Positions 34,411 through 43,222 are shown, counted from the first letter of the stretch. The stretch: 64,000 nucleotides of DNA from Bin75 sp965223955 (GCA_965223955.1 OZ245029.1:682001-746000); one strand, 5' to 3'. Program-made: numbers and translations. The notes: generated from the letters alone by a model not told the origin.

Positions 34411-34621
34411 GTCAACAATAAACATATATAAATTTTCTAAAAATTATGAATAAATTCAGTAGGTGAGGCTGCAGCCTTAATTATTCTATTTTCCCAATAC
34501 TGGTGAGGTGTTTGAACACTGCTACGGAGTGCTGTCAACCAAAATGGTGTGAGAAAACCAAGACTATATATAACTACAAAAAACTTGAGTTCTATTAAAT
34601 AGTAGTTACAATAAATAAAGG

Positions 34622-34900
34622 GTGACAGCGATTTACGAATTGGATGAAGGCAAGCGAAAGTCCAACGTTGCAAGGCATAGCGTAGATTTCACAGCCATTG
34701 AACTTTTCGATGGGGAAACCGCGTTGATCGTCCCAGACAATCGCCAGGCTGAGCCCCGCTTCGTTGCCATTGGCTATCTCGGCCAACGCCTGCACGGCGC
34801 CGTTTATACCAAGCGTGGCTCCAAGAGACGAATCATCAGCCTGCGCAAGGCCAATCGGCGAGAGGAGAAACACTATGGCCAAAAACACGAACGACAATGA
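34622..34900 (+). CDS. brnT: BrnT family toxin
   Basis: Ribonuclease toxin of a type II pair. The 92 residues follow the BrnT pattern: IYELDEGKRKSNVARHSVDF, ETALIVPDN, RFVAIGYLGQRLHGAVYT and the ending RRIISLRKANRREEKHY. It uses a GTG start with a weak upstream site. The antitoxin gene overlaps its end by 26 bp. Both appear intact, unlike hicAB nearby. Confidence 0.9.
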   Translation: MTAIYELDEGKRKSNVARHSVDFTAIELFDGETALIVPDNRQAEPRFVAIGYLGQRLHGAVYTKRGSKRRIISLRKANRREEKHYGQKHERQ

Positions 34901-35225
34901 TGTCACCAAGATGACGTTCGACGAGATTGCCGCCAAGGACGGCGAAGAGGCTGCAATCAATGCCGGAATCGCCGCTGACCCCGACACGTTCGAGTTGGAC
35001 GAGGAGTGGTTTAAGCGAGCGCGGCCTGCTGGTGAAATTGCACCGCACATCGTTGAAGCGTATCGCCGAACGCGGGGTAAGCAGAAAGCACCGACAAAGG
35101 AGCAGATAACCATTCGGCTTGATGCCGACATCACGGCGCACTTGCGCAAGCAGGGGCCGGGCTGGCAGACGCACCTGAACGACACGCTACGCCAAGCCAT
35201 TTTCGGGTCCACCGACACCAAGTAA
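34875..35225 (+). CDS. brnA: BrnA family antitoxin
   Basis: DNA-binding antitoxin that neutralises BrnT and represses the pair. The 116 residues have an N-terminal toxin-binding part (FELDEEWFKRARPAGE) and a C-terminal ribbon-helix-helix-like region (EQITIRLDADITAHLRKQGP, GWQTHLNDTLRQAI). The ATG at 34875 lies inside the 3' end of brnT with AGGAG upstream (GAGAGGAGAAACACT). Confidence 0.88.
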   Translation: MAKNTNDNDVTKMTFDEIAAKDGEEAAINAGIAADPDTFELDEEWFKRARPAGEIAPHIVEAYRRTRGKQKAPTKEQITIRLDADITAHLRKQGPGWQTHLNDTLRQAIFGSTDTK

Positions 35226-35300
35226 GCCATTCCCACTTCTTCATTGGTGACAACAGGTACGAGAATTGGATTGTCGCGTGTTGTAGCGGCGCACCCACCC

Positions 35301-36407
35301 GTCAAGGGTCTGTATAGGTTCAGAAACATATGGCACTCCTTGACCCAGGAGGAGTCACCATGCACATCCACCATCTCGGCTACCGGATCCGGGGGTTCTA
35401 TCGAGTAGCCAATCTGGGCTATCGTTGGGACATGATACCCAACGAAGCTCACCACCGACTCAAGATTCTGACGTTCTGGGCCACCCATGGCCCGGCGGCG
35501 ACCCAGGATGCCTATGCGGTCAGCCGCCGGACGCTCGCGCGCTGGAAACACACGTTGACCCAGGCCGGCGGTCAGCCCGCCGCCTTGGCCGCCCGCTCCC
35601 GTGCCCCCCACCGACGGCGCCAGCCCCACAGCCCGCCCGCACTGAACCAGGAGATCCGGCGTCTGCGCACCACCTTCCCTAACCTCGGGAAGGCCAAACT
35701 CCACGTCCTGCTGGCCCCGTGGTGTGAGGCCCACGGCCTCGCCCTGCCCAGTGTCTCCACCATTGGGCGCCTGATCGCCCGTGCGCCCGACAAGATGCGG
35801 CACGCCCCCGTCCGCTTGACGGCGCGGGGCCAGCCTAAACCCGTCGTGCGGCCGCGCAAAGCGCGGAAACCCCGCGGCCACTCCGCCCCGCCCCTCGAGG
35901 TGTTCGCCTGTGATACCGTCGTCCGGCTCCAGGCGGGCCTCCGCCGCTACTTGTTCCCCTTTCTCGATCCCCACTCGCGCTTCGCGGTCGCCGTGGCCAC
36001 GCCCCCCGCGTCCAGCCGCCAGGCGACCCGCGCGCTGGAGGCCTTGTGCCAGGTGCTGCCACGCCCCCCGCGGGTCGTGCTCTCCGACAACGGCTCGGAA
36101 TTCCTGGGCCACTTCCAGCAGCGGTTGGAGGCGCGCGGCATCACGCACTGGTGGACCTATCCCCGTTCCCCGAAAATGAATGCCCATGTAGAACGGTTCA
36201 ACCGGACCATTCAGGAACAGTTCGTGGACTATCATGAGGACTTGCTGTTCGACGACGTGGCCCTGTTCAACCAACAATTGGCCGACTGGTTGATCGCGTA
36301 TAACACCGTCTTACCCCACCATAGCCTTGGCCGCCAATCTCCGGTACAATTCCTCCTTCACCATCAACCCGAGTGCCAAATGTGGTGGACCCATACAGGG
36401 TCTTGAC
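35301..36407 (+). mobile_element. IS481-family insertion sequence
   Basis: The element is bounded by imperfect inverted repeats of about 38 bp. The left end begins GTCAAGGGTCTGTATAGGTT and runs to TGGCACTC; the right end, read inward, begins GTCAAGACCCTGTATGGGTC and also runs to TGGCACTC. It holds one transposase gene. No clear target-site duplication is visible. A degraded relative of its right end lies at about 60750-60855. Confidence 0.8.
35360..36406 (+). CDS. IS481-family transposase
   Basis: DDE transposase of 348 residues: an N-terminal HTH (AHHRLKILTFWATHGPAATQ, YAVSRRTLARWK), a basic linker, and the integrase core with the acidic triad in VFACDTV, VVLSDNGSEFLGHF and HVERFNRTIQEQF. 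The ATG at 35360 has AGGAGGAGTC upstream and is preferred over 35330. The stop lies inside the right inverted repeat. The frame is complete, so the element could be active. Confidence 0.9.
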   Translation: MHIHHLGYRIRGFYRVANLGYRWDMIPNEAHHRLKILTFWATHGPAATQDAYAVSRRTLARWKHTLTQAGGQPAALAARSRAPHRRRQPHSPPALNQEIRRLRTTFPNLGKAKLHVLLAPWCEAHGLALPSVSTIGRLIARAPDKMRHAPVRLTARGQPKPVVRPRKARKPRGHSAPPLEVFACDTVVRLQAGLRRYLFPFLDPHSRFAVAVATPPASSRQATRALEALCQVLPRPPRVVLSDNGSEFLGHFQQRLEARGITHWWTYPRSPKMNAHVERFNRTIQEQFVDYHEDLLFDDVALFNQQLADWLIAYNTVLPHHSLGRQSPVQFLLHHQPECQMWWTHTGS

Positions 36408-36446
36408 TGAATGAGAATAGGCTCGGTAAGGTGAGATGCCTTGGTT

Positions 36447-36520
36447 TGGGGGATCGTCTAGGGGCAAGACAACAGATTTTGGATCTGTGAACCCAGGTTC
36501 GATTCCTGGTCCCCCAGCCA
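36447..36520 (+). tRNA. tRNA-Gln (UUG)
   Basis: A full cloverleaf: acceptor TGGGGGA pairs with TCCCCCA, the anticodon stem ACAGA/TCTGT encloses the loop TTTTGGA with anticodon TTG, the T arm has GGTTCGATTCC, and CCA is encoded. It lies 40 bp after the IS element. Confidence 0.97.
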
Positions 36521-36539
36521 CTTTCTTGTCCACTGTTCG

Positions 36540-36998
36540 TTACTTCGTTCCAATAATCGTGCTGCGCTTCGCCGCGTCTTTCGAATTCCCATTGCAGGTC
36601 GTGATACTCGTCGTGCCCACTGGTGCGGTGGTACAGATGGTGCCGTCACTATAACTGTCCACTTGCACGTTCCCGGCGCGCTGGTGGACGCCGGTCACGC
36701 CATCATTCCATTGGGAAACCCCCGTATCCTTCGTGATGGATTGGCTGGTCCCACGCAGATTCGGCTGATTGCTGTTTGAAAAGCTGGTACTGCCGAACGA
36801 GTTCGTCACGCTTGTGCTTCCATCACTAAATTGGTGAAAGCTGTTCTGGCCCGACTGGACACCGAAACCGGAAACACCATTGCTGCAATTGGTGAAAGAC
36901 TGGTTCCCAATTTTCGCGGTCGTGCAGGTCGCCTCAACCTGCGGGATGGTCACACACATCGAGAAGAGGATGATCGGGACGGCCAGTACTCTGATCAT
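36540..36998 (-). CDS. Small secreted Ser/Thr/Asn/Gly-rich protein
   Basis: The 152 residues begin with a signal peptide (IRVLAVPIILFSMCVTIPQV, cut near VEA-TC). The mature part is low complexity with repeating polar motifs such as NQSFTNCSNG, HQFSDGSTSVTNSFGSTSF, DSYSDGTICTTAPVGTTSIT and TCNGN. Four to five cysteines suggest disulfides. The start at 36998 has AGGAGAACTT upstream. The family is unknown. It runs towards tRNA-Gln, ending 20 bp from it. Confidence 0.7.
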   Translation of the reverse strand: MIRVLAVPIILFSMCVTIPQVEATCTTAKIGNQSFTNCSNGVSGFGVQSGQNSFHQFSDGSTSVTNSFGSTSFSNSNQPNLRGTSQSITKDTGVSQWNDGVTGVHQRAGNVQVDSYSDGTICTTAPVGTTSITTCNGNSKDAAKRSTIIGTK

Positions 36999-37352
36999 GG
37001 AAGTTCTCCTTTCGGGTAGCCCGGTGCAAACAAAACTGCCCCTCAAGCGTGTTTCCCCACTCAAAGGGCAATGCCTCATGTACCCGTGCTTACCTGGAAA
37101 CAAGGTGGCTGTTTCAGCGGTGACCCCATTTGCTTCCCTCTCTATTGGAAAGTATAAGCTTGAGGATCTCAAGTTTCAACCTGGTACAGATGCCATGCAA
37201 TCTCTGCAAGGTGGCCTGTGAGGCCGCTTTCGCCTGACTGGAAATAGGGAGAACCTCATGAATAGGCTTACGACCAACAATAGCCTATAATCCTTAATAG
37301 TTTACATTTTGTAAGGCAATATGATAAAAGTAAGGAACTTTAAGGTCTCACC
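36999..37352. other. Gene-free interval before the VapBC pair
   Basis: No gene is seen in 354 bp. Near its right end are TATAAT (37286-37291), the inverted pair ATAGGCT/AGCCTAT (37262-37268, 37282-37288) and the palindrome described separately. The first 200 bases hold nothing I can name. Confidence 0.5.
37302..37314. promoter_or_regulatory. Possible operator of the VapBC pair
   Basis: TTACA and TGTAA flank TTT in a perfect small palindrome 39 bases upstream of the antitoxin ATG. AbrB-fold antitoxins repress their own promoters at such sites; the assignment rests on position only. Confidence 0.3.
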
Positions 37353-37583
37353 ATGATTGAATCTGCAATTACCAAAAAAGGACAGACGACACTGCCTAAG
37401 CCTGTGCGGGAAGTGCTTGGGGTACAAGTCGGGGACCGGGTGCGCTACGTGATTTTCAAAGGCGAGGTGCGGATTCTGCCCGTACGCCCGATCAACCGGC
37501 TGTTCGGCGTGTTGCAGCATGGCACTGCCGTCACATTGGAGGAAATGGAGCAGGCCATAGCCGACGGGGCGTGTGAAGAGTGA
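37353..37583 (+). CDS. AbrB/MazE-type antitoxin
   Basis: The 76 residues contain the swapped-hairpin DNA-binding motif SAITKKGQTTLPKPVREVLG, VQVGDRVRYVIFKGEVRILP, and then a short acidic toxin-binding tail (TLEEMEQAIADGACEE). It overlaps the PIN toxin gene by 4 bp in GTGA, the classical antitoxin-first arrangement. Confidence 0.88.
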   Translation: MIESAITKKGQTTLPKPVREVLGVQVGDRVRYVIFKGEVRILPVRPINRLFGVLQHGTAVTLEEMEQAIADGACEE

Positions 37584-37987
37584 TCGCACTCGATACCAAC
37601 GTTCTCGTCCGCTATCTGGTGCGGGACGAAGCGGAACAGGCGGAGGCTGCCCGGTCGCTACTGGAGTCGCTCACGGCAGAACGTCCCGGCTTCGTCTGTC
37701 GTGAGGTCATTGTCGAACTCGCCTGGGTGCTGGAACGGGCCTATGGCTATTCTCGTACCCAGATTGCCACCGTTCTGGAACAACTGGTGGTGACGGAGAG
37801 TCTCATCATCGAGGCAGCCGACGACATGGCCCGTGCGGCCTTCCGCTACCGGCCGGGCAGTGTGGGTTTTGCAGACCTGATGATCCTGGCCGCTGCCGAA
37901 CGATCGGGGGCTCGTCCCTTCTACACCTTCGATCAGAAGGCAGCGCAACTTGAAGGAGTCGCGCTGTTACAAGATAGTATGGGCTAA
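37580..37987 (+). CDS. vapC: VapC-type PIN-domain ribonuclease toxin
   Basis: The 135 residues form a PIN domain: MIALDTNVLVRYLVRD with the first catalytic aspartates, CREVIVELAWVLERAYGYSR with the glutamate, GFADLMILAAAERSGA with the third acidic residue, and FYTFDQKAAQLEGV with the fourth. It starts at GTG and is coupled to the antitoxin. All catalytic positions are present. Confidence 0.92.
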   Translation: MIALDTNVLVRYLVRDEAEQAEAARSLLESLTAERPGFVCREVIVELAWVLERAYGYSRTQIATVLEQLVVTESLIIEAADDMARAAFRYRPGSVGFADLMILAAAERSGARPFYTFDQKAAQLEGVALLQDSMG

Positions 37988-38047
37988 ACAGGGAGCGATA
38001 ACACCATTGAAAAGTTTAGGCTCGATAGCTGAGGGAAGGTCTGGAAA

Positions 38048-39166
38048 ATGAGCCGTTCACCTGGCATGACCTATCAAGGGTCCGGGGTCGATACCGACCA
38101 TGTCGTGCAATCCCTTGCCGATATTACCAAGCAGTTCAGGCAGACGTGGAACGTCCCCAAGGGACAAACCGGCAGCGTCCGTCTGGACTTCGGGTTGTTC
38201 GCCAACGTGATCGAGATCGGCAACAACAAGGGCATCGCCATGACCACGGACGGCGTGGGGTCCAAGGTCCTGGTTGCCCAGCGGATGGGGAAATACGACA
38301 CCATCGGCATCGATTGCATCGCCATGAACGTGAATGATCTGCTCTGCGTCGGAGCGACCCCGCTGGCCATGGTGGACTATATTGCAGTGCAGACGCTCGA
38401 TCCGGTCTGCCTGGGGGAACTGGCAAAGGGATTGACCGAGGGAGCCCTTCGTGCCGGCATCTCCATCCCCGGCGGGGAAATTGCTCAAGTCAAGGACGTC
38501 ATCAAGAGTGAAGCGGGCAAAGAAGGAGAAGGGTTCGATTTGGCGGGGTCGGCCATCGGGATCGTGGATTTGGACAGGATCATCGTGGGGGAACGTGTTC
38601 GCGCGGGCGACGTGATCATCGGCATTGAAAGCAACGGGGTGCACAGCAACGGTCTCACCCTGGCCCGAAAGGCGATCGGACAGGACGGGGCCTTGTATGA
38701 AAAACAGTTTCCCGAACTCGGCCGGTCCCTGGGCGAAGCATTACTCCAGCCGACGCATATCTACACGCAGGAAGTCCTGCCTCTCCTCGAAGCGGAACAG
38801 GACATTGACGTCAAGGCCCTGGCGCACATTACCGGCGACGGGTTACTGAACCTGAGCCGCGTCCCTTCCCGTGTCAGTTTCGTGATCGATACGTTTCCCT
38901 CGCCTCCTCCGATCTTCTCCATTCTTCAAAAACTTGGCGGAATCGCCGACCCGGAAATGTTCGAGGTGTTCAACATGGGAATCGGCTTCTGTCTGGTGGT
39001 CCCGGAAAACCAAGCCGACAGGACGCTTGACCTGGTCACCAGATTCGGGAAAAAAGCCTACAGGCTCGGGCATGTGACCGACAGGGACCGTGAGGATTGG
39101 GAAGTCGTGATCCAAACCCATGACCTGCGACTCCGCGGGAAAGGGAAAACCTTCTCTTCATTTTAA
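38048..39166 (+). CDS. purM: Phosphoribosylformylglycinamidine cyclo-ligase
   Basis: Makes aminoimidazole ribonucleotide from FGAM and ATP in purine synthesis. The 372 residues have the AIRS signature MTYQGSGVDTDHVVQSLADI, GIAMTTDGVGSKVLVAQRMG, IDCIAMNVNDLLCVGATPLA, IPGGEIAQVKDVI and ESNGVHSNGLTLAR. No other pur gene is adjacent. It converges with the ankyrin gene, with 8 bp between stops. Confidence 0.95.
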   Translation: MSRSPGMTYQGSGVDTDHVVQSLADITKQFRQTWNVPKGQTGSVRLDFGLFANVIEIGNNKGIAMTTDGVGSKVLVAQRMGKYDTIGIDCIAMNVNDLLCVGATPLAMVDYIAVQTLDPVCLGELAKGLTEGALRAGISIPGGEIAQVKDVIKSEAGKEGEGFDLAGSAIGIVDLDRIIVGERVRAGDVIIGIESNGVHSNGLTLARKAIGQDGALYEKQFPELGRSLGEALLQPTHIYTQEVLPLLEAEQDIDVKALAHITGDGLLNLSRVPSRVSFVIDTFPSPPPIFSILQKLGGIADPEMFEVFNMGIGFCLVVPENQADRTLDLVTRFGKKAYRLGHVTDRDREDWEVVIQTHDLRLRGKGKTFSSF

Positions 39167-39174
39167 AGGAAGGC

Positions 39175-39744
39175 TCAAAACCGCCCGGTCCTCAACCGCC
39201 AATAGACGTCGGAGCCCCTGAGCGCCTCGTTTTTCTCGGCGTAATCAGAGGGGACATGACCCTTCTCATCCTGTGCTGCCGTGTCGGCACCCGCGTTCAG
39301 GAGTGCCGTGGTGACGGCGGGATGTTGGTTGAACCCGGCCGCCCAATGCAGGGGGGTCGCGCCGGATTTGTCCCGCGCATTCGGGTTGGCCCCTGCGTCC
39401 AGCAGCGTGGTGATGACAGCGGGATTGTTATTGTGCCCGGCCGCCTGATGCAGGGGAGGCGCGCCGAAGAATTCATCCCGCGCCTTGGGGTCGGCGCCCG
39501 CGTCCAGCAACGCGGTGATGACAGCGGGATTTTCGTTGAACCTGGCCGCCCAATGCAGGGGGGTGCCGCCGACTGCCTCATCTCGCGCCTTGGGGTCGGC
39601 CCCAGCTTGCAGGCAATCAGTCACGGCCTTCGGCGTGGCGGTCTCGAAAAATTCCTTGGTGTTCCAGTTGTCACAGCCCGCGCCGCTGGCCGGCCAGGCC
39701 GCAAGCAGGAGGCACAAGCTACAGATCGCTACGATGGGTTTCAT
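39175..39744 (-). CDS. Secreted ankyrin-repeat protein
   Basis: The 189 residues begin with a signal peptide (MKPIVAICSLCLLLAAWPAS, cut near GAG-CDN). Three to four ankyrin repeats of about 34 residues follow (TPLHWAARFNENPAVITALL, PPLHQAAGHNNNPAVITTLL, TPLHWAAGFNQHPAVTTALL). The near-identical DNA of the repeats points to recent duplication. Such repeats bind proteins; the partner is unknown. The ATG at 39744 has AGGAGAGAAC upstream. Confidence 0.85.
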   Translation of the reverse strand: MKPIVAICSLCLLLAAWPASGAGCDNWNTKEFFETATPKAVTDCLQAGADPKARDEAVGGTPLHWAARFNENPAVITALLDAGADPKARDEFFGAPPLHQAAGHNNNPAVITTLLDAGANPNARDKSGATPLHWAAGFNQHPAVTTALLNAGADTAAQDEKGHVPSDYAEKNEALRGSDVYWRLRTGRF

Positions 39745-39966
39745 GTGTTCTCTCCTATACGTGGGTTCGCTCCTCGCTCTCAATCGGGCCCATGATACTT
39801 CACGATAGACCCATCCAACAATGGCATGGTTCGCCACAGGCATGCTCACAACCGGTTCATAAGCAGTTGAGAAGTTTCTTGTTGTTTCTTTACGGTGTGG
39901 TCTCAAGAGAGAAAAGCTCCGACCTCGCTTGCCCGGGCATCGGCAGGCACACATGATCCTCCCGCA

Positions 39967-40791
39967 ATGACGTCGCCTTCAACGACTCGATCCATCAGCA
40001 GTTCGCAGAATGCCCACGTGAAGCGATGGGTGGCGTTACAGGATGCCCGCGGGATCGAACGGTTTCAGCAATGCCTCGTCCCGGGGAAAAAAGTCGTTCG
40101 GGAAACCCTGGTGCAGCATCCCGCGCAGTGTCTCGAACTCATCCACCACGCCGGGACACCTGTGCCTTTCCCGGTTCCGGCCCACGTCACAACCTATGCC
40201 CTGCCCACACCGCTCTTCGAGAAGATCGATCTCTTTGGCACGGGGGCGCCGCTCTTGATCTGCCAGGTCCCTCCCTTTCCCTCTGCAGACCTCGAGGCTC
40301 GACCGCGGGGCCTTGAAATCCTGTGCCCTTTCGGAGATCCGGCGAACGTGGGGGCCCTGATTCGGACGGCGGTGGCCATGGGCGTCGAACGGGTCATCCT
40401 GCTCAAAGAATCGGCCCATCCCTATCACCCCAAAGCGAGCCGGGCGGCCAGCGGAACGATGTTCAAGGTGTCCCTGGTGCAGGGTCCTTCGATCGGGGAT
40501 CTGCCTGAACCTGCCACGTGGGTGACCCTCGATGTGCAGGGTGAGAGTTTGCCCGCGTTTCAATGGCCGAAAGACATTCGACTCTTGGTTGGAGAAGAAG
40601 GGCCTGGTCTGCCGCCCCTCGCCTCCGGCACACGGCTCGCCGTCCCCATGACGGACTCGGTCGAATCCCTCAATGCCGTCGTCGCCGTGGGCATGGCACT
40701 TTATGCCTATCGGGTGCAGTACCCCTTGCACCCCAAGTCGGGCACTGAATTTGCAGAGCAAGGAAGAGGAAAATCGTCCTCACCGCCTTAA
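39967..40791 (+). CDS. TrmH/SpoU-family RNA 2'-O-methyltransferase
   Basis: SPOUT-fold RNA ribose methyltransferase. The 274 residues have an N-terminal substrate-binding part (FQQCLVPGKKVVRETLVQHP) and the three SpoU motifs: FGDPANVGALIRTAVAMGVE, LLVGEEGPGLPP and VPMTDSVESLNAVVAVGMAL. Which tRNA or rRNA base is modified cannot be told. A frame open to 39895 exists; the ATG at 39967 gives a normal-length protein. Confidence 0.87.
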   Translation: MTSPSTTRSISSSQNAHVKRWVALQDARGIERFQQCLVPGKKVVRETLVQHPAQCLELIHHAGTPVPFPVPAHVTTYALPTPLFEKIDLFGTGAPLLICQVPPFPSADLEARPRGLEILCPFGDPANVGALIRTAVAMGVERVILLKESAHPYHPKASRAASGTMFKVSLVQGPSIGDLPEPATWVTLDVQGESLPAFQWPKDIRLLVGEEGPGLPPLASGTRLAVPMTDSVESLNAVVAVGMALYAYRVQYPLHPKSGTEFAEQGRGKSSSPP

Positions 40792-40909
40792 CGCAGAAGA
40801 CGTGATAAAATTCTGGAAATTGCTAAAACCCATTGGAATCATAGGGACGGGTAAAGTAGAGTATGATCTGTATGAACTGAAGAGATAAACCTCGTCGCGG
40901 GGGGATGTC

Positions 40910-41212
40910 ATGATAAACCACGCTAGAGATCTACCTATGGAGTCAATCAAGACGTTATGCCGGCGGTATCAGGTACGAGAGCTTGCGCTTTTCGGATCGG
41001 CTCTCGGGGATAATTTTCGTTCAGACAGTGATCTCGATTTTCTGGTGGAATTTGAACCAGAAGCGCAGGTAGGTTTTATGAAGCTGGCCAGAATGCAGAG
41101 AGAATTTTCGGCTATGTGTAATCGCAAGGTGGATTTAGTGCCTCAAGGGGGACTGAAGCCGAAAATCCGCCAAGCAGTACTTTCCAGTGCAAAAGTACTC
41201 TATGCGTCGTGA
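40910..41212 (+). CDS. mntA: MntA-like nucleotidyltransferase antitoxin
   Basis: Minimal nucleotidyltransferase of 100 residues with the signature LFGSALGDNFRSDSDLDFLV (GS...DxD) and a third acidic residue in NRKVDLVPQG. In type VII toxin-antitoxin pairs this enzyme AMPylates the HEPN toxin at a tyrosine. It overlaps hepT by 11 bp. A second ATG 10 codons in (MESIKTLC) is an alternative start. Confidence 0.88.
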   Translation: MINHARDLPMESIKTLCRRYQVRELALFGSALGDNFRSDSDLDFLVEFEPEAQVGFMKLARMQREFSAMCNRKVDLVPQGGLKPKIRQAVLSSAKVLYAS

Positions 41213-41567
41213 GGAACTCTATCTTACCGACATCGTAGAGGCTGCGGATGCCATCCGTCAATTCCTCGTTGGGGTCGAACAAGATTCCTTTTTACCGAAC
41301 GATCTCTTGCGCAGTGCCGTCCTGCAAAAGTTAATAATCATTGGTGAAGGAGCTGCACGATTACCCAAGGAGTTTCGGGAACGTCATACTGAAATCGAAT
41401 GGGAAGACATTGTCGCATTTCGCAACCTCGCCGTTCACGTCTATTTTGCCGTAGAGTGGCCTATGGTCTGGGTAACGGCAACTCAAGATGCTCCAGAACT
41501 GAGGAGTAAAATTGCCCGTATTCTTGCTGAAGAATACCCCGATGAAGAAACATCAAATCCTGGGTAG
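41202..41567 (+). CDS. hepT: HepT-like HEPN ribonuclease toxin (DUF86)
   Basis: The 121 residues form a helical HEPN domain with the complete RX4HXY motif in FRNLAVHVY, giving both the ribonuclease residues (Arg, His) and the tyrosine that MntA modifies. KLIIIGEGAARLPKEF is a family signature. The ATG at 41202 lies within the mntA end. The pair looks functional. Confidence 0.9.
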   Translation: MRREELYLTDIVEAADAIRQFLVGVEQDSFLPNDLLRSAVLQKLIIIGEGAARLPKEFRERHTEIEWEDIVAFRNLAVHVYFAVEWPMVWVTATQDAPELRSKIARILAEEYPDEETSNPG

Positions 41568-41643
41568 TGTCTGAGAAATCATTACGTTTGGTGGCATATT
41601 TTTGACTTGGCCGACGACGTAGTGGATAACAAGGAGGAATCGC

Positions 41644-41856
41644 ATGCCAGTCAACGTGCTTCGTAAAGATATCCCCAAAGGGGAGAAACCGCCCGGATGG
41701 GTCTCTGGTGAGCAGGAAGCCACGCTTAGTCCGGAAGCCAAACAAAAAGAATCCGACCTGGCTGTACTAGAAAAGCAAGCAATGTGGGAATCGGAAGAAA
41801 TCGGCATTGTGCGCTGGTCCGGAGAAGAAGGAACGCGCTTCAGCGATCCCAATTAA
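41644..41856 (+). CDS. Small acidic hypothetical protein
   Basis: The 70 residues begin MPVNVLRKDIPKGEKPPGWV and are mostly charged (PEAKQKESDLAVLEKQAMWE) with no membrane or signal segment. A strong ribosome site AAGGAGGAATCGC precedes the ATG, which argues for a real gene. It lies 27 bp before hemL. I do not recognise a family. Confidence 0.55.
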   Translation: MPVNVLRKDIPKGEKPPGWVSGEQEATLSPEAKQKESDLAVLEKQAMWESEEIGIVRWSGEEGTRFSDPN

Positions 41857-41883
41857 CGGTGTGATGCAGAGAGTCAGGGAAAG

Positions 41884-43176
41884 GTGACCACGGTGAAGAG
41901 CGCCACGTCGAAAACATTATTTGCCCGCTCGCAAAAATATATTCCCGGCGGGGTGAACAGCCCGGTCCGCGCGTTTCGGTCGGTCGGCGGGCATCCGTTG
42001 TTCATCAAACGCGCACAGGGGGCCACGGTGACCGACGTGGACAACAACACGTATCTGGATTACGTGGCCTCGTGGGGGCCCATGATCTTGGGACATGCCC
42101 ATCCGGGAGTGGTGCGGGCCATTCAGCGGGCTGCCGGTGCGGGAACCAGCTACGGCGCGCCGACGCCACAGGAACTGGAGTTGGCTCAAATGCTTTGCGA
42201 GGCGTTCCCATCCGTGGAAAAGGTTCGACTCGTGAGTTCCGGCACGGAAGCCGTGATGAGTGCCATTCGGGTAGCGCGGGGTTTCACCAAACGGGACGCC
42301 ATCCTCAAATTCGAAGGGTGCTACCACGGCCATGCCGATCATCTGCTGGTGAAGGCGGGGTCCGGGGCCGCGACGCTGGGTCTTCCCGATAGCCCGGGCG
42401 TGCCCAAGGCCGCGGCGAGTCAGACGCTCACCGCTCCCTATAATGACATCGAGTCGGTGAAGCGCCTGGTACGTAAACATTGGCGGAACCTGGCCTGCAT
42501 CATTGTCGAGCCGATCGCAGGCAACATGGGCGTCGTGTTGCCTCAACAAGACTTTCTCCATCAACTGCGCACCCTGACCAGAAAACACGGCATCCTCCTG
42601 ATTTTCGACGAAGTGATTTCCGGATTTCGCGTGGCCTATGGCGGCGCACAAACCCTGTATGGCATCGACCCCGATCTCACGTGCCTGGGAAAAATCATCG
42701 GCGGCGGACTACCGGTTGGAGCCTACGGCGGGTCGAACGAGATCATGGAGATGGTGGCTCCGGCAGGTCCCGTGTACCAGGCCGGGACCCTGTCCGGGAA
42801 CCCGTTGGCCGTGACCGCCGGAATCGAAACGCTGAAAAAACTCAAGGCTTCAGGCGTGTACGAAAAATTGGAGCGACGAGGAAACCAGTTGGCGCAGGGC
42901 ATGGCGCAAGCCGCCCGGCGAGCCAACGTCCCGTTTTACCAAACGCGGGTCGGTTCCCTCTTGGGTGGATTTTTTACGGAAGGCCCGGTGGTGGATTACC
43001 AGTCGGCCAAGAAATCCGATACGGCCCGATACGCCAAGTTCTTCCACAACACGTTGAAACGCGGGTCCTACTTCGCCCCCTCCCAATTCGAAGCCGCCTT
43101 CGTCTCCACCGCGCACACGGTGGCAGATATTGAACAGACCATAAAAGCCGTTTACGAGGCGTTTAAGCGATTCTAG
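41884..43176 (+). CDS. hemL: Glutamate-1-semialdehyde 2,1-aminomutase
   Basis: PLP enzyme forming 5-aminolevulinate in the C5 haem route. The 430 residues show IPGGVNSPVRAFRSVGG, DYVASWGPMILGHAHPGVV, AGTSYGAPTPQELELA, VSSGTEAVMSAIRVARG, LIFDEVISGFRVA and the PLP lysine in CLGKIIGGGLPVGAYGG. The start is GTG at 41884, one codon before ACC; it gives the standard N-terminus. Confidence 0.96.
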   Translation: MTTVKSATSKTLFARSQKYIPGGVNSPVRAFRSVGGHPLFIKRAQGATVTDVDNNTYLDYVASWGPMILGHAHPGVVRAIQRAAGAGTSYGAPTPQELELAQMLCEAFPSVEKVRLVSSGTEAVMSAIRVARGFTKRDAILKFEGCYHGHADHLLVKAGSGAATLGLPDSPGVPKAAASQTLTAPYNDIESVKRLVRKHWRNLACIIVEPIAGNMGVVLPQQDFLHQLRTLTRKHGILLIFDEVISGFRVAYGGAQTLYGIDPDLTCLGKIIGGGLPVGAYGGSNEIMEMVAPAGPVYQAGTLSGNPLAVTAGIETLKKLKASGVYEKLERRGNQLAQGMAQAARRANVPFYQTRVGSLLGGFFTEGPVVDYQSAKKSDTARYAKFFHNTLKRGSYFAPSQFEAAFVSTAHTVADIEQTIKAVYEAFKRF

Positions 43177-43222
43177 GTATTTCCGGTTTGCCGATGGCTA
43201 CTCGTTTACGGGGGATTGATGG

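Noticed and set aside
36447..36520. tRNA-Gln as an attachment site for an integrated element
   Set aside because: No integrase gene and no duplicated tRNA 3' end were seen in the window.
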